A stretch of 64,000 nt of DNA from Sipunculus nudus (Eukaryota > Annelida > Sipuncula > Golfingiida > Sipunculidae), in the NCBI GenBank assembly GCA_026874595.1, contig CM049309.1, forward strand, positions 6,906,576 through 6,970,575, given 5' to 3'. Shown here piece after piece: positions 22,168 to 33,727 of this stretch. Position 1 is the stretch's first letter. Each line of letters starts with the position of its first letter. A program made the position numbers and the translations under genes. Below the pieces are notes generated by a model. It saw only the letters and a program-made list of their open reading frames with translations, made no database searches and was not told where the DNA came from.

Positions 22168-22729
22168 TTAAAAATTGTATGAGATAAGAGAAATTATTTT
22201 AAAAACAGCATTTTCCTCTGTGATTTATGGTTTGTTCAACATCTTGAGCAAGGCTGCATCTATCAGCTCTAAATCTTGTCAATGTTAATATGTAAATTAA
22301 GTTAAGGGTTCTATGTATCCTTAAAAACCTTGAAAGTGCATGAATTTAAAAATGATAATTATAAGTCCTTGAAAAAGGCAATTATATTTCTTTTAAAGTT
22401 TTTGAAAAATCCTTTAATTATGTAGCAGGACTACCTACTGTATTTTCACTTCTTACTTCAAGCATATTATTTGATTCCGTGCATTCAGCAAGCAAATGTT
22501 TGTGCTTGATTATAACCACTTAGTTGTGATAATAGCATCAGAAAGATTCTTAATATTAATAAAACTGAACCTTGAAAGTCCTTGAAATTTGCTTAGGGAA
22601 AGAAAGGTGTATGAACCCTGTAAGTTTATGGTCCACTGGTTTTGACAGTTTAAAATGTCCAAAATGGTATTAACTATTTCCTCTTTATCTGTGTAACCTG
22701 AATGTAAGCGACATTCATTCACAATATTA
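22168..22729. other. Intron, nothing recognised
   Basis: AT-rich intron between the Helitron copy and the splice-unit array; no repeat, RNA or coding signal seen. Confidence 0.4.
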
Positions 22730-23421
22730 AAGGAAACATGGTTCTGTCATTTGGTTTTATAAGGATTTAAGGAATATTCTTTTGTTTTTCATTGACAGAG
22801 AATCCTGTAAGTTTACATGGTTCTTCTGTTTAGTATTTTAAAGATTAAAGTATTTTTTTTTTGTTTCATCGACAGAGAACCCAGGTAAGTTTATGTGGTT
22901 CTTCTGTTAAGTTTTTTAAGGATTTAAGTTTGTTCTTTTGTTTTTCATCGACAGACAACCCTGTAAGTTTACATGGTTCTTCTGTTTAGTATTTTAAATA
23001 TTTAAGTATTTTTTTTGTTTCATTAACAGAGAACCCAGTTAAGTTTTTGTGGTTCTTCTGTTAAGTATTTTAAGGATTTAAGTATTTTTTTTTGTTTTAT
23101 TGACAGAGAACCCAGGTAAGTTTACATGGTTCTTCTGTTAAGTATTTTAAGGATTAAAGTTAATTCTTTTGTTTTTCATCGACAGACAACCCTCTAAGTT
23201 TACGTGGTTCTTCTGTTTAGTATATTAAGGATTTAGGGAATATTCTTTAGTTTTTCATCGACAGACAACCCTGTAAGCTTACATGGTTCTTCTGTTTTGT
23301 ATTTTAAGGATTTAATGTATATTCTTTTGTTTTTCATCTACAGAGGACTCTGTAAGTTTACATGGTTCTTCTGTTTGGTATTTTAAGGATTTAGGTAATA
23401 AACCTTTGTTTTTGTTGACAG
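22730..23421 (+). repeat. Tandem array of acceptor-microexon-donor units
   Basis: Eight units precede the true acceptor of the exon at 23422. Each has a T-rich tract ending (T/C)(G/A/T)ACAG, then a core of 8 nt (ACAACCCT, AGAATCCT, AGGACTCT) or 9 nt (AGAACCCAG), then GTAAG(T/C)TT. Core starts are 22799, 22876, 22955, 23030, 23107, 23186, 23265 and 23344; the exon starts at 23422, so spacing is 75-79 nt throughout. Units four and six have lost the donor GT (TT and CT). Confidence 0.92.
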
Positions 23422-23541
23422 AGCTTCTAGACAAGCCCGCAGAGCACCTGGTGATGAACCAGGCAGACAGTTACCGTAAAACTCAGGAGCTGCGCTACAT
23501 CATCGACCGCACCATCCCAACTATGGACTATGGAAAGGGAT
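23422..23541 (+). CDS. MYCBPAP: MYCBPAP exon: HLVMN...ELRYIIDRTIPT
   Basis: Acceptor TTTTTGTTGACAG ends at 23421, donor GTAAGT at 23542. Its first two bases join the base from 20577 to give Lys, then LLDKPAEHLVMNQADSYRKT and QELRYIIDRTIPTMDYGKG. Matches HLKKPVSELLMHTGETYRRI of the vertebrate protein. The acceptor is the ninth and last copy of a 75-79 nt array of acceptor-like units (22799-23421). Confidence 0.92.
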
Positions 23542-23759
23542 GTAAGTTAGTTTATTTACATTCAGCTTGCATCAAGTTTTTCAGCTTCTGTGCCATTTTA
23601 CATAAAACTGTGTCAAGGTCCAGCCAGTGGACAGATCTGCTTTTGGTCAAATTCTTTTCGGCAAGTTTTGGACTCAGTTGAATAAACAATATTATATACA
23701 GACTGTCTCCATGCCCTTGTCTGGATAGCATCACTTAAAAGAGCTCCTACATATTGAAT

Positions 23760-23945
23760 GATATGCATTTAGGTTTTGCATGCAGTATGTTTCTGGTTTT
23801 TAAATTGTATATATATTATAATATCTACATTACTTTCTATGTAACCATGTCCCTTAAGTTTCACTTTAAAGAGCTCTTTCAATATGCAGTTGGGCTTTGC
23901 ATGCAGTATGTTTCTGGTATTTGTAATTGCATATATCTTAATATC
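23760..23945 (+). repeat. Direct duplication, ~122 bp apart
   Basis: TTTGCATGCAGTATGTTTCT (in GG-TTTTGCATGCAGTATG TTTCTGGT form) occurs at about 23775 and 23897 with similar flanks on both sides (ATATGCA before, AATTG-ATATAT after). An old tandem duplication in the intron. Confidence 0.65.
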
Positions 23946-24023
23946 CAATAAAACCAAGCTTACTGAAGCATCTTTAGTAAAATAAAATATATTCAGATTG
24001 TAGTGATTTTAACCATTTTGCAG

Positions 24024-24087
24024 ATCGTATTGGCAGTGAATTTTGGAAACAGCAAGAGAGGTTAGGAAATGACCTGACAGGTCTACA
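24024..24087 (+). CDS. MYCBPAP: MYCBPAP exon: GSEFW...LTGL
   Basis: Acceptor ATTTTGCAG ends at 24023, donor GTAAGT at 24088. Completes Tyr with the base from 23541, then RIGSEFWKQQERLGNDLTGL, matching SGFWSRLEYLGDEMTGL in vertebrates. Ends after two bases of a codon. Small, strongly conserved exon. Confidence 0.92.
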
Positions 24088-24833
24088 GTAAGTTGTGTTT
24101 CCCATCTCATTTTTTCAAACAATAATATCATCTTCATTGTTAATAAAGTCTGACTCCAGTGCTGCTACTTAATGATATTTGTTTCATACCTGACAACAGA
24201 CTACACAGCAATATACCCTTCCTTTGCAACGGGACCCAACGGATCTCCATTTTCTAGTTGAAAGATAAAAAAAAAAACAGATGATCACTTATGAATAGTT
24301 TATTTTATGTAGTTGTTATCTGAAGCTGTCTCAGGTCAACAGAATTTACAATAGAATTAATACTGTGGTTGCCATTTTCAGATTTGCAACATTTGCAAAA
24401 AGGAAATTATCACCAAATTTAAACCATCATGAATAAGAGGCTGCATCATGGGAAGCAAGTCCAAAGGAAAAATATTGCTATTATTAATGATGTCAAATCT
24501 TCCAAATTATCTGCCAGTAATGAAGAGTTATTTCTGCAAAGTTGGTTTTAACTTTGAACCCTGTCCAGTCGTATTTGTGCATGTATTATCTAACATCAGA
24601 AATCCATATGGTATTACTGTATTTTGTGCTCATAAAAATGGATCCCTTGCAAAACAAAGAAAAAGTGAAAATCATAAAATTTAACCTAGCAAATATGAAG
24701 GCAACCACAGTATATATATTTGTTAAGGTCGGCTTTCCCTGATTAATCTTGTATAAATAATTGATTGCTATGCAATGTTTCGTACGTCCTTCCCGTTTAA
24801 TCATTTACTCATGTCATTTTCTGTGACCTTCAG
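24088..24833. other. Intron, nothing recognised
   Basis: AT-rich intron with overlapping shadow frames at 24448-24804; none has homology or coding composition. Confidence 0.4.
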
Positions 24834-24916
24834 CATGACCTTGACTCAGACAGAAAAAGGTTATCCAGTGCCCATTGAACACATTGGTGTGCCCAAGACT
24901 GTCCTAGAAGAAAAAG
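24834..24916 (+). CDS. MYCBPAP: MYCBPAP exon: MTLTQTEKG...
   Basis: Acceptor TGACCTTCAG ends at 24833, donor GTAAGT at 24917. Completes His, then MTLTQTEKGYPVPIEHIGVP and KTVLEEK, corresponding to MTKTKTQRGLMEPITHIRKP of human MYCBPAP. Ends with one base of a codon. The next intron is 6.7 kb and contains the foldback element at 29227-31408. Confidence 0.92.
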
Positions 24917-25227
24917 GTAAGTTTAACCTACTATGATGTACATCAGCCTCAGCTTAAGAATTTATGATTGTATCATTAACAAACAATCTCACATAAAAGA
25001 TCAAATATTTCCTGAGGGGCTTCTTGTAAAACATCTTCTAATACCGAATGCTCTGGTGTCTGACCATGACGACATAAACCAACAGAGCTTATATACAGTA
25101 GAATCCTCAATACCATCCAGACAGGTTATTACAGTCAGATTTCCTTGCATTATTTGATACCTCACCCTAAAGTTTAATCCCTGTGATGAGGCTAACCCTC
25201 TTATATAGCCACTTAATGTGTGCTCAA

Positions 25228-25470
25228 AGCTGTGTTTCACTTACAAACGAGTACGCTTTTGGGGGTTCCTCTGTGGTATGACCCAGCAATGGGGACAATC
25301 ACACACCCAGGGCCCACAGGTGCAGTAGTTACCGGGCCTGGTAAGAAGAAGCATGTGATACTGCCCTGCCTGGTAGTCCAAACCAGAATGGTATTCTGCA
25401 GATGTACATATAATTAGTTAGCTAGCATTAAAAAAAGTGGAGTCAGTTACCTCCAACAAAAAATCATTTA
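25228..25470 (+). repeat. SINE family A, 5'-truncated
   Basis: Core blocks TTTTGGGGGTTCCTCTGTGG, TATGACCCAGCAATGGGGAC, ACACACCCAGGGCCCACAGG and an A-rich tail at 25457-25470. Closest in structure to 8872-9275. Confidence 0.75.
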
Positions 25471-28400
25471 AAATAAAATTATTAGCAGTCATAAAACAAT
25501 TTTAGACCTGTATTGCATTCATTCTGGTGGTAAAATTACAGCCATAGAACCATTCTTTGAAGTTCTTTAAAATTTTTAAGGAATATTTAAGTGCAGTCAA
25601 AATGCAGTGATAACTTAGCAAATACTGACATACATAACCTGTACTAGATTTAATTTAGGTGACTGTGATAAACATTTTTTGATACAATGTTTGTTTGTAC
25701 ATACTAGAAAAATCTTGATACAGCATTGAGATAATCCTACAGTATAATTTACAGTAAATCCCCAAGACTCAAGAGTGTATTAGAAACTATATTTAATATT
25801 CATTTTTAACGAATATTAACTACACCATTGCAGATAAGGGACAAGATCAACAGGATATAAACAAGCATAGCTGGATACTGATAATGATCCGGCATGGTTA
25901 GAGAGATACATGCTTTAATTTGCACATTTATTATATATCATTAATATATATTCAACTGCTGATCCCACATAATTGTACCCTGCAGCTTTATAATGTCATA
26001 TATATATTAATACTTACAGGAACTGATATGGAACAAAAATAGTTAAACACTTTTTAAATATTGTCAGTGACAATTCAGACTCACTGTATATTAAAAACTT
26101 AATATTCTCTATACCACCACCCCTGTCCACCTATTATTTTGCACTAAAACTTACCTTTAATTACCTCAAGAGGTTAATCATACAAATGTGGCGATTATCT
26201 AAGAGCAAAATCCTGTTCTGTCATGTTTGGATTTTATATGATTAATTTAGAAAGAAATGTGACTGAACAGGTATATGGTCATGTGACATATACGTGATAA
26301 CCTAAGCTGACAATCTTAAACTACAAATATTTGATGACTCTTAGAGATGACGCCATAATGGTTTAGTATGTCACACAATTGTTACCTCACACATACGTCC
26401 CTCCTACAATACATGGATAAACAGATTTGATATGATATGGTAAATATATTTATTTCAAGCTTATTTAAATATCATAAATTTTCACATTACTTCCTTTGAT
26501 TAAAGCAAATTTGCAGTGAAAAACAAAATATGTTTGAAATAAATATTGTTGAAAATAAGGTGGACATGGGTGTTGGAACAGAGAATATTGTCCAACAAAA
26601 GATAAGTCAGGACAGGAAACTTTGATGTTATTCAAAATATGCTATTTTGCCTGAATCCTGTGCAAGATTAATTTATTGTTTGTGCCAAGTTATACATTTT
26701 GGGAGTGCAGAGCAAATTAATCTGATGTAAATGCCATATAGATTGGACAAGATGTTAGTTTATTTTGGCAATTAAGTGGGATCCTTTTTATTTCACAGAA
26801 TATTTGTGTCATATTACTGAATATGCATATGATATCACAAAAGAACACCAAAAAAAAAAAAAAGAAATTGATTTTGTATGAAAAGATTGATAAATTTTTT
26901 GCAATTCTGAAATACAGAAAAATGTGTGATATTTCTGCACAGAATATCTTTGATTTTAATGTATTCTCCTGCCAAGCTTTAGATCTGAAAAGTATCATTT
27001 TGTTTTTTGCCATATTTTGTTGCAAGAGTATGCTGAATTACCAGTTCATACACCAGTATGTCTTTCAGTAATATGGCACAAAATATAGTTACTAAAACGT
27101 TAAATTTCAGACCATACGCACACTTTCTGATTACATTTAATAATATCAAACTTTCAGACTGAAAGAAAAGTATGGCCAAAACCTGTATCAATTGCATATC
27201 CATTGACATATATATTTATATGTTGACAATGTCTGTTGACATTGGGGACCAAGCACTAATATAGTGGTACCACATGCTTATGTCAATATGACATCATAAT
27301 AAAAGTAGCCAAAATCTCAGATTATAGTCTTTTATAGTTGTCACTGCTGCACACACTTAATTATTAAATTTATGAGAATTTACCATTTTATATAGAGTGA
27401 GGACACTGCACCATATTGTATGGAGCTTCATGAAGCATTTTAGCATGGATTTTTAATTTTTATATTATCCTTAAGATCCATGTAGTATATTAGATGTAAA
27501 TGTCAGAAATAAACTTGTTAATCTGAATAACAATAATTTATTCTGAATTCTCTCAGCCAAACTGTCACCATCTTCAGCTGTTATTATCATCAGCAATCCA
27601 GGGGGTATCATGTAATCCTTGTAGCAAGCATTACTATTAGGGATGAAAATCAATAAAATAATCAATGGCTGGAACATGAACTAATATGATTATTGACTGC
27701 TGTGACGATTGCTCTGACAATTAGTAATATTTTGGATGATGGTCCATGCAAGAAAATGAAATAAAAATGGGTGCAAATATCCTAAATTGGTAGAGCAAAC
27801 CAAACAGTTTTTTGGGTTAACCTCTATTGCCGAGAAATAAACTGTTACTAAGATTTTGAAAGGCTAAGAATGTATTTAAAGACAAATAAAGATAAAGAAA
27901 TGCAATTCAAGCCTGTAGCCTTTATTTCCTTCAACAAGACAGTTTTGAGGTTGGTCTGAATACATCAGGACACCTGCTCTTATTGGTCTGATTCTTGGCC
28001 CTGTGTCAGAAACTGTGTTATCAGACCAATGAGAGAGGGTGTTGCATGTTTAAAGTTTGGAGCTGGATGCACAATGCAATACCACTGTATCATTGGTCTG
28101 ATTACAATTCTTTTCTCTGTGTGCACCCAGGTGTTCTTACTCAGAAAATGTTGCTATACAAAGCAGCAGTTACACAAAAAAAAGAGATCTGGGACGACTG
28201 CAGTGTGTGTCCACTGTGTGAGGAGCCTACTGCTAGCCAACACTAAGTACTATTCAGAAGTTGGTTCTGATGTAAAGAACAGGCAAGATACATAATGAGG
28301 ATTACAAGAACCTCAAAATTTTACTTGCCATAAGCAGCAGAATTAGGAATGGGAGTGTAACACAAACAAAAGGCTGCCAGAGTATTTCAGTTTATTTCTG

Positions 28401-29033
28401 ATGTTTGTATCTTTATATACCAGTATCAATTCATGCACTTTAGATTCTGATGAATGTAACTTTAGACCATAGTATACAGATCAGATTTAGTATCAAATGG
28501 TCTGATTTTAGCATGAATATTCACAGTTACGTTTCAATTTTATCTGCTACAATTGTTTGCATATATCAGGTCTTATGTAAACAACAATTTATGCTTCTTC
28601 CTTTATTGTAAACACAAAAATTTAATATCTAAAGTCATTAGATTTATGCCTAAAAATAATCCTTGACGTCTTATTCATTTTGTTGAAGCAGTCATGTTGA
28701 CAGTAAAAACTCTGCAAAACCAAATTTTTATATTTTTGCTTTCACTCCCTATGTTGACACAGTGAGTCAATTCAGTGTGCTTTTATGATAAAGTTACAGC
28801 TGTCCTCTGGACTCAGATCCAATTAATATATCATCATGCCTCAATTTCATTTCTGCTTTAATTATAAATTACAGATAGTATTTGAAGTGCACTTAATTTT
28901 TACACAGGACCCCATTTGGACCCAAGTAAATTGCTTTTTTTTAATTGCATTTTTAAAACCATTTTTATTTTTTTTTTACATTGACAGACATATAAATACA
29001 TATGTATGTTGTGTGTGCATACCCACACATGAG

Positions 29034-29035
<2 letters not shown>
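25471..29035. other. Long AT-rich intron segment, nothing recognised
   Basis: Between the SINE and the TA microsatellite I see a poly-A run at 26850-26864 and overlapping short frames near 26717-27209, typical of low-GC DNA. No transposon ends, RNA or exon candidates with matching phase. Confidence 0.45.
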
Positions 29036-29097
<62 letters not shown>

Positions 29098-29098
29098 A
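29036..29098. repeat. TA dinucleotide microsatellite
   Basis: Almost pure (TA)n, then degenerating into TATG/TATA. Open frames here on both strands (YIYIYI peptides) are artefacts. Confidence 0.95.
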
Positions 29099-29110
29099 AT
29101 ATATGTATGT

Positions 29111-29210
29111 ATATATATAAACATGTATGTGTGTATGTAATGTTTACATATTTAATGATGCATAATGGTAATTTAGTTAAATATACCTGTATATTTAAAT
29201 ATTCTAGTTA
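29111..29210 (+). repeat. 100-bp direct repeat, left copy, flanking the foldback element
   Basis: Begins ATATATATAAACATGTATGT and ends AAATATTCTAGTTA. Aligns without gaps to 31415-31514 with a single mismatch (GCATAATGG here, GCATTATGG there). Confidence 0.95.
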
Positions 29211-29226
29211 TTTTACTTATATATAT

Positions 29227-31408
29227 GTCAGAGACGAGATTGAAATCCAGGCGGATTTTAAATTCGCCTAGACGAGATTGCGATTGTGATCTGGCCTAGG
29301 CGAGATTGCAATTGTGATCTCGGCTAGACAGATTTTAAACTCCTCTAGACGAGATCACAATCGCAATCTCGCCTAGGCGAGATTAAAATCCATCATGGAC
29401 CAGGCCAGGATTTTAATCTCGCCTAGGCGAGTTTAAAATCTGTCTGGTGTCATCCAGGCGAGTTTAAAATCTGCCTGATATCACTTGGGCGAGTTTAAAA
29501 TCTGCCTAGGCGAGATTAAAATAGTGATCTGATCTAATTTCCCAATAAATTATGCATTGTAATTGACTTAGGAAAGATGTTTTCAGTCAGATTTTCAGTA
29601 TTTTAACACTGAATGGTTATGTATAGTTCACAAGTTATATTTTTATTAATATTTACAGAATATTATATTATTAATGTAATAATTAACATTAATTTTGGAA
29701 ATGGAATATTTTATATTATATATTTTTTATTAATATGGTTATGTATAGTTCACAAGAAAATATATTTAATAATATTTACAGAATATTATAATATTTATGT
29801 TATAATTAACATTAATTTTTTTTATTTTATATTTTTATTTATAAACTAGGTAATAAGAAACTTACATTGGTATTGTATATGGCATATTCAAATGATATAT
29901 GATGTGGGCTGCTGCTGATTATTTACATAATAATTTTGTTGTCAATATTAATTTGAAGGGAAACTGGTATTAGTAATATTAGTAATGTAGTTTTTTAAAA
30001 AGACAAAAGGAACATAGCTCATTTGTTTTTATCAATATAATTCAATGCATGTTCACATGCATAAATGATCTATTACTCTATGAATCTAGAAATCATATTT
30101 ATTCTGATATGATATAATACTGTCCAAAAAAAGGCAGTTATCTTGTAACACAGTCTACATAAATATTGAAGCTTCACAAAATGCCTCACAAAACATTAAA
30201 AAAAAAGATCAGAAGAATATTATATACATTATAAGAAAAGACTAAATAAGACAAAGAAATATTCACATGCATACATCTGTGTATCAACTTTTACCTTTTC
30301 TCATATGATGTTTAATTACCAAAAAAAAGGATGGTGTATCAAAGTCCATCATAAATACTGAAACCCTGCATATTTTGTACCATAAGTGTACATGTTTTGA
30401 CTGTTGAGTGTTGAATACCTGGGTGAAAAGAAACATTTGAACTAGATTAACCAACTAATTTGTTCTGTTTGTCCTGTAAGAACTATCAAATAGGATGATT
30501 GTTTATGTTAATGTGTAATATACTCATTAAATAGTCAAGTAATAGCTTTCTAGACTAATCTATCTTTCTGTCTATCTATCTATCTAGAATTGATTCAATA
30601 TGCAAGTGGATGACATTTTCCCCCCAGATTTGCTCTTCATAATATCTCATAAGTGTGCTTCAATATACCTCTTGTTACTCTTTAATTGCCATATATTGAA
30701 ATACAATTACAAATTATTTTTTTGTAAAAATTATTAGTGATATTTACAAACACAAGGTTGTTAAGAAAACTGGAGAAAAAAAATAAAGATTAATAAATGT
30801 TTTGCAAATAATTGGTATGATAAGGATGCTGTAGACCACATGAAACACATCAAAGGTGCAAATAATAATCAAATATCTATTTCATAATTCTGTTTCCAAA
30901 ATTAATGTTAATTATCACATGAATAACTATTACATTACTGTAAAAAAGTTAATTATTACATTAATACTATAATATTCTGTAAATATTAATAAATATATTA
31001 CCTTTTAACTATATATAACCATTCAGTGTTAAAATATTGAAAATCCGACGGAAAACATCTTTCATATGTCAATTACAATGCTTAATATATTAGGAAATTA
31101 GATCAGATCACTATTTTAATCTCGCCTAGGCAGATTTTAAACTCGCCTAAGTAATATCAGGCAGATTTTAAACTCGCCTGGATGACACCAGATGGATTTT
31201 AAACTCGCCTAGGCAAGATTAAAATCCTGGCCTGCTCCATGATGGATTTTAATCTCGCCTAGGCGAGATTGCGATTGTGATCTTGTCTAGGCGAGTTTAA
31301 AATCCGTCTAGCCGAGATCACAATTGCAATCTCGTCTAGGCGAGATCACAATCGCAATCTCGTCTAGGCGAATTTAAAATCCGCCTGGATTTTAATCTCG
31401 TCTCTGAC
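29227..31408. mobile_element. Foldback-type element with long inverted repeats
   Basis: Ends are GTCAGAGACGAGATT (29227) and its reverse complement ending CTCGTCTCTGAC (31408). Left arm 29227 to about 29700 matches the reverse complement of about 30890-31408. The outer 300 bp of each arm is built from short units around GCCTAGGCGAGATT, GATTGCGATTGTGATCT and GCGAGTTTAAAATC in both orientations, so each arm also contains small palindromes. The inner 1.2 kb is AT-rich and non-coding. Long inverted repeats made of subrepeats are the form of foldback transposons. Confidence 0.85.
29615..29825 (+). repeat. Tandem duplication at the inner end of the left arm
   Basis: GGTTATGTATAGTTCACAAG begins two units about 120 bp apart (29613 and 29738), both followed by TATTTACAGAATATTATA and TAATTAACATTAATTTT. 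The second unit has no clear counterpart in the right arm. Confidence 0.75.
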
Positions 31409-31414
31409 ATATAT

Positions 31415-31511
31415 ATATATATAAACATGTATGTGTGTATGTAATGTTTACATATTTAATGATGCATTATGGTAATTTAGTTAAATATACCTGTATATTT
31501 AAATATTCTAG

Positions 31512-31514
<3 letters not shown>
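31415..31514 (+). repeat. 100-bp direct repeat, right copy
   Basis: 99/100 identical to 29111-29210, in direct orientation, immediately outside the right end of the foldback element. Followed by a second TA microsatellite (31513-31548) and then the acceptor of the exon at 31576. Confidence 0.95.
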
Positions 31515-31550
<36 letters not shown>

Positions 31551-31575
31551 GTTTATGAATACATTTTTATCTCAG

Positions 31576-31694
31576 GTACATTATTTACTGATCCAAGGAC
31601 CCCGCTACACAAACCTTGGCACCGTACACCATTCCTGTCTCAGAGGAAGGAGCAGCTACAGAGTGTGATGAACGAACTGGATCCACATAAACCT
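31576..31694 (+). CDS. MYCBPAP: MYCBPAP exon: RKEQLQSVMNELD
   Basis: Acceptor TTTTTATCTCAG ends at 31575, donor GTCAGT at 31695. Completes Gly, then TLFTDPRTPLHKPWHRTPFL and SQRKEQLQSVMNELDPHKP; vertebrate counterpart RRKELQRIMEELD. Ends in phase 0. The acceptor lies 20-60 bp from a long TA microsatellite, which may affect splicing or sequence quality here. Confidence 0.9.
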
Positions 31695-33059
31695 GTCAGT
31701 ATCATGCATATTCATGAGCTACTTATTTGCATATTGTGGATTGAGTTGTATTCATGTCAGAACTTCTCATAAAGAGCAATGTTATATTGTTCATTGTTAA
31801 TTAATGCATGATTTTAATGCATGATTTTTTTGTGTTATACTGTTAAGTTAAATTGTAAAATTGTAAAGTGTGCCAGCAGCTACAAGTATGTATACTAAAA
31901 TGATCTGAATTAAAGCAAAGTATTAGAGATACAGGACATACAGAGGACTGGTTTGGATTTTTCAATGGTTTATATATTGGTTAATTTTTATAGTCATTGA
32001 GATATAAAATACACCATGAATAGAAACACTTGACCACTACCCTGGTATTTGTATCACTTGTTCAAACAATGTTTGTTATAAATTGATATCTGTGATCAGA
32101 TGCTTAACTTAAAGTGTATCAGAACAGCAAAATAACCTTGGGCATAATTTGATAGCCAAGAACAGTAAGATTTCTGCTATGTTTGCATTGGCTGTATATA
32201 AGCAGGGTATGGGTTTGTGATGTTCACAGCTGGGGATTCAGAAAACTACAGTAGAAGACCAGATGGATTCGTAATAACATATCATCAGTTGTCAACTAGA
32301 TACCATTGTCTTGCTAGACAGTACCATCAGCATGACCTGCTGTGAACCTGGTAAGAAAAACTATGTTCTGTAAAGAAAATATGTACAAATATGAGCCGTT
32401 CATGTTTTAATATGAGAGATCTCTTAAATTGCAGGAACTTGTTGGGCTGGAAATTGTTGGCCGTAAAGGAACAGAGTTGAAGCTTGTGGATGCCGGGGAG
32501 GAGAACGAGGTCATCTCGGAGGGTGGGATGACTGACGTGGAGGAGCAGAGGGCAGAGTTCAGAGAGATGGAAAACATGTAAGTCAGCCATGGTGTATCTC
32601 TGTACACTGTAGTGATGTGTTAATAACAAATTATCATAAAATCTAATATCATCTCATATAGTTGCAAAAGGATAGAATTAATGCCTATGTTGACATTTTA
32701 AGCTCAGTGTTATATCATCATCATTATTATTGGGGCACTAACCTACGCACACACACTCATTGTACTCTGGTTGGTTGTGTCTGTGTATAATGCAGATGAA
32801 ATAAACCAATAAAATGTGAGTATGAAAGAAGGTTTAATATTTGGAACATAGTTAAATTTCTAGAGACTATGGTTGTATAGAGAGACACACAGCAGTGGTG
32901 GTATTTATCTATCTTAAAGAGTTCATGTCTTTTTTTTTCAAATTTATCTGTCATATGATTAGTTGTATGACAGTTGATTGATATACCTTTATGCTGCTTG
33001 CATTTTGTGTTGATAATTGAGATGAATATATCTTTCTATTATATAGTGTCACATAGGCA
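31695..33059. other. Introns around the exon at 32435-32577, otherwise nothing recognised
   Basis: No repeat with definable ends; short minus-strand frames at 32327-32629 are the shadow of the exon. Confidence 0.4.
32435..32577 (+). CDS. MYCBPAP: MYCBPAP exon: GLEIVGRKG
   Basis: Acceptor AAATTGCAG ends at 32434, donor GTAAGT at 32578. Encodes ELVGLEIVGRKGTELKLVDA followed by an acidic stretch ending in FREMEN and two bases of Met. Matches DGLEVVGKG of the vertebrate protein; the acidic part is lineage-specific. Confidence 0.9.
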
Positions 33060-33440
33060 GACCTTAAACGTTAGGTTAATATTGTCAGGGAATGGTCAAT
33101 CCCAGATGCGAACCCATGTCGATGGCACACATGTCCTGCCTTCCAACCTCTTTGCCAATAAAGCAAGTTTCACTGGTGAAACAGGTCCACCTGTATATGC
33201 ATCCCATAAAGCACCCCTTCTTGAAAGTGTTCTCACTTCAGAATTAGGTTAATCAGTTAATTGGCCCTAATTATTACTCAGATCACTAATCCACAGGCCT
33301 CCAAGGCACCATCCCGGACAAGCCCCCATTTCTCACATTTTAACAGGGTAAATATAGTAACACCAATCCAGGATTAGAACCCATTTTGGTTGCACACAAG
33401 TTCAGCATTCTGGCCACTTCACTAGTTTAGCAAGCTTCAA
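33060..33440 (-). repeat. tRNA-like SINE(s), minus strand, dimeric arrangement
   Basis: Two tRNA-like heads lie in reverse orientation: B-box complement AGATGCGAACC at 33104-33114 with A-box-like sequence near 33150, and GGATTAGAACC at 33371-33381 with A-box-like GGCCAGAATGC (minus strand) near 33410. They are about 265 bp apart, so a dimer or two insertions of one family. Distinct from family A. Confidence 0.55.
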
Positions 33441-33504
33441 TGACAGGACAGTTAGGTTGGCCTTTATTTTCACACCATAACAATATGAACAATCTTTATT
33501 CCAG

Positions 33505-33727
33505 GGACCCCCTAAGGAATATCCCAGATGTCCACCCTGCCCCAATCTTTGGACCTTCCATATCCTTTGCTGGTCAGGCAGCTCGTTGGACCGGAGATAG
33601 TTACAGTTTCAACAACCAGGTGGGACTCGAGGCAAGGGTCACGTTTGAGACCTTTGCTGGTAAAAGACATACTTCATTCCTCGAGATCACCAACGATGGC
33701 ACGACAGCTGTGTATTTTGACTGGAAG
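33505..33727 (+). CDS. MYCBPAP: MYCBPAP exon: first part of the ASH/MSP-like Ig fold
   Basis: Acceptor TTTATTCCAG ends at 33504, donor GTAAGA at 33728. Encodes PIFGPSISFAGQAARW, then VGLEARVTFETFAGKRHTSF and LEITNDGTTAVYFDWK. The alternating hydrophobic strands with E-TNDGTTAVYFDW are typical of ASPM-SPD2-Hydin (ASH)/MSP-type Ig folds found in CFAP65, hydin and other axonemal proteins, and match LTVVNNGTVAIWYDW in vertebrate MYCBPAP. Ends in phase 0. Confidence 0.95.

Noticed and set aside
22730-23421. CRISPR-like array (regular spacing of short repeats)
   Set aside because: The host is a eukaryote, the whole unit is repeated (no unique spacers), and the conserved parts are splice signals.
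28900-29271. YIYIYI-type open frames
   Set aside because: Translation of a TA microsatellite.
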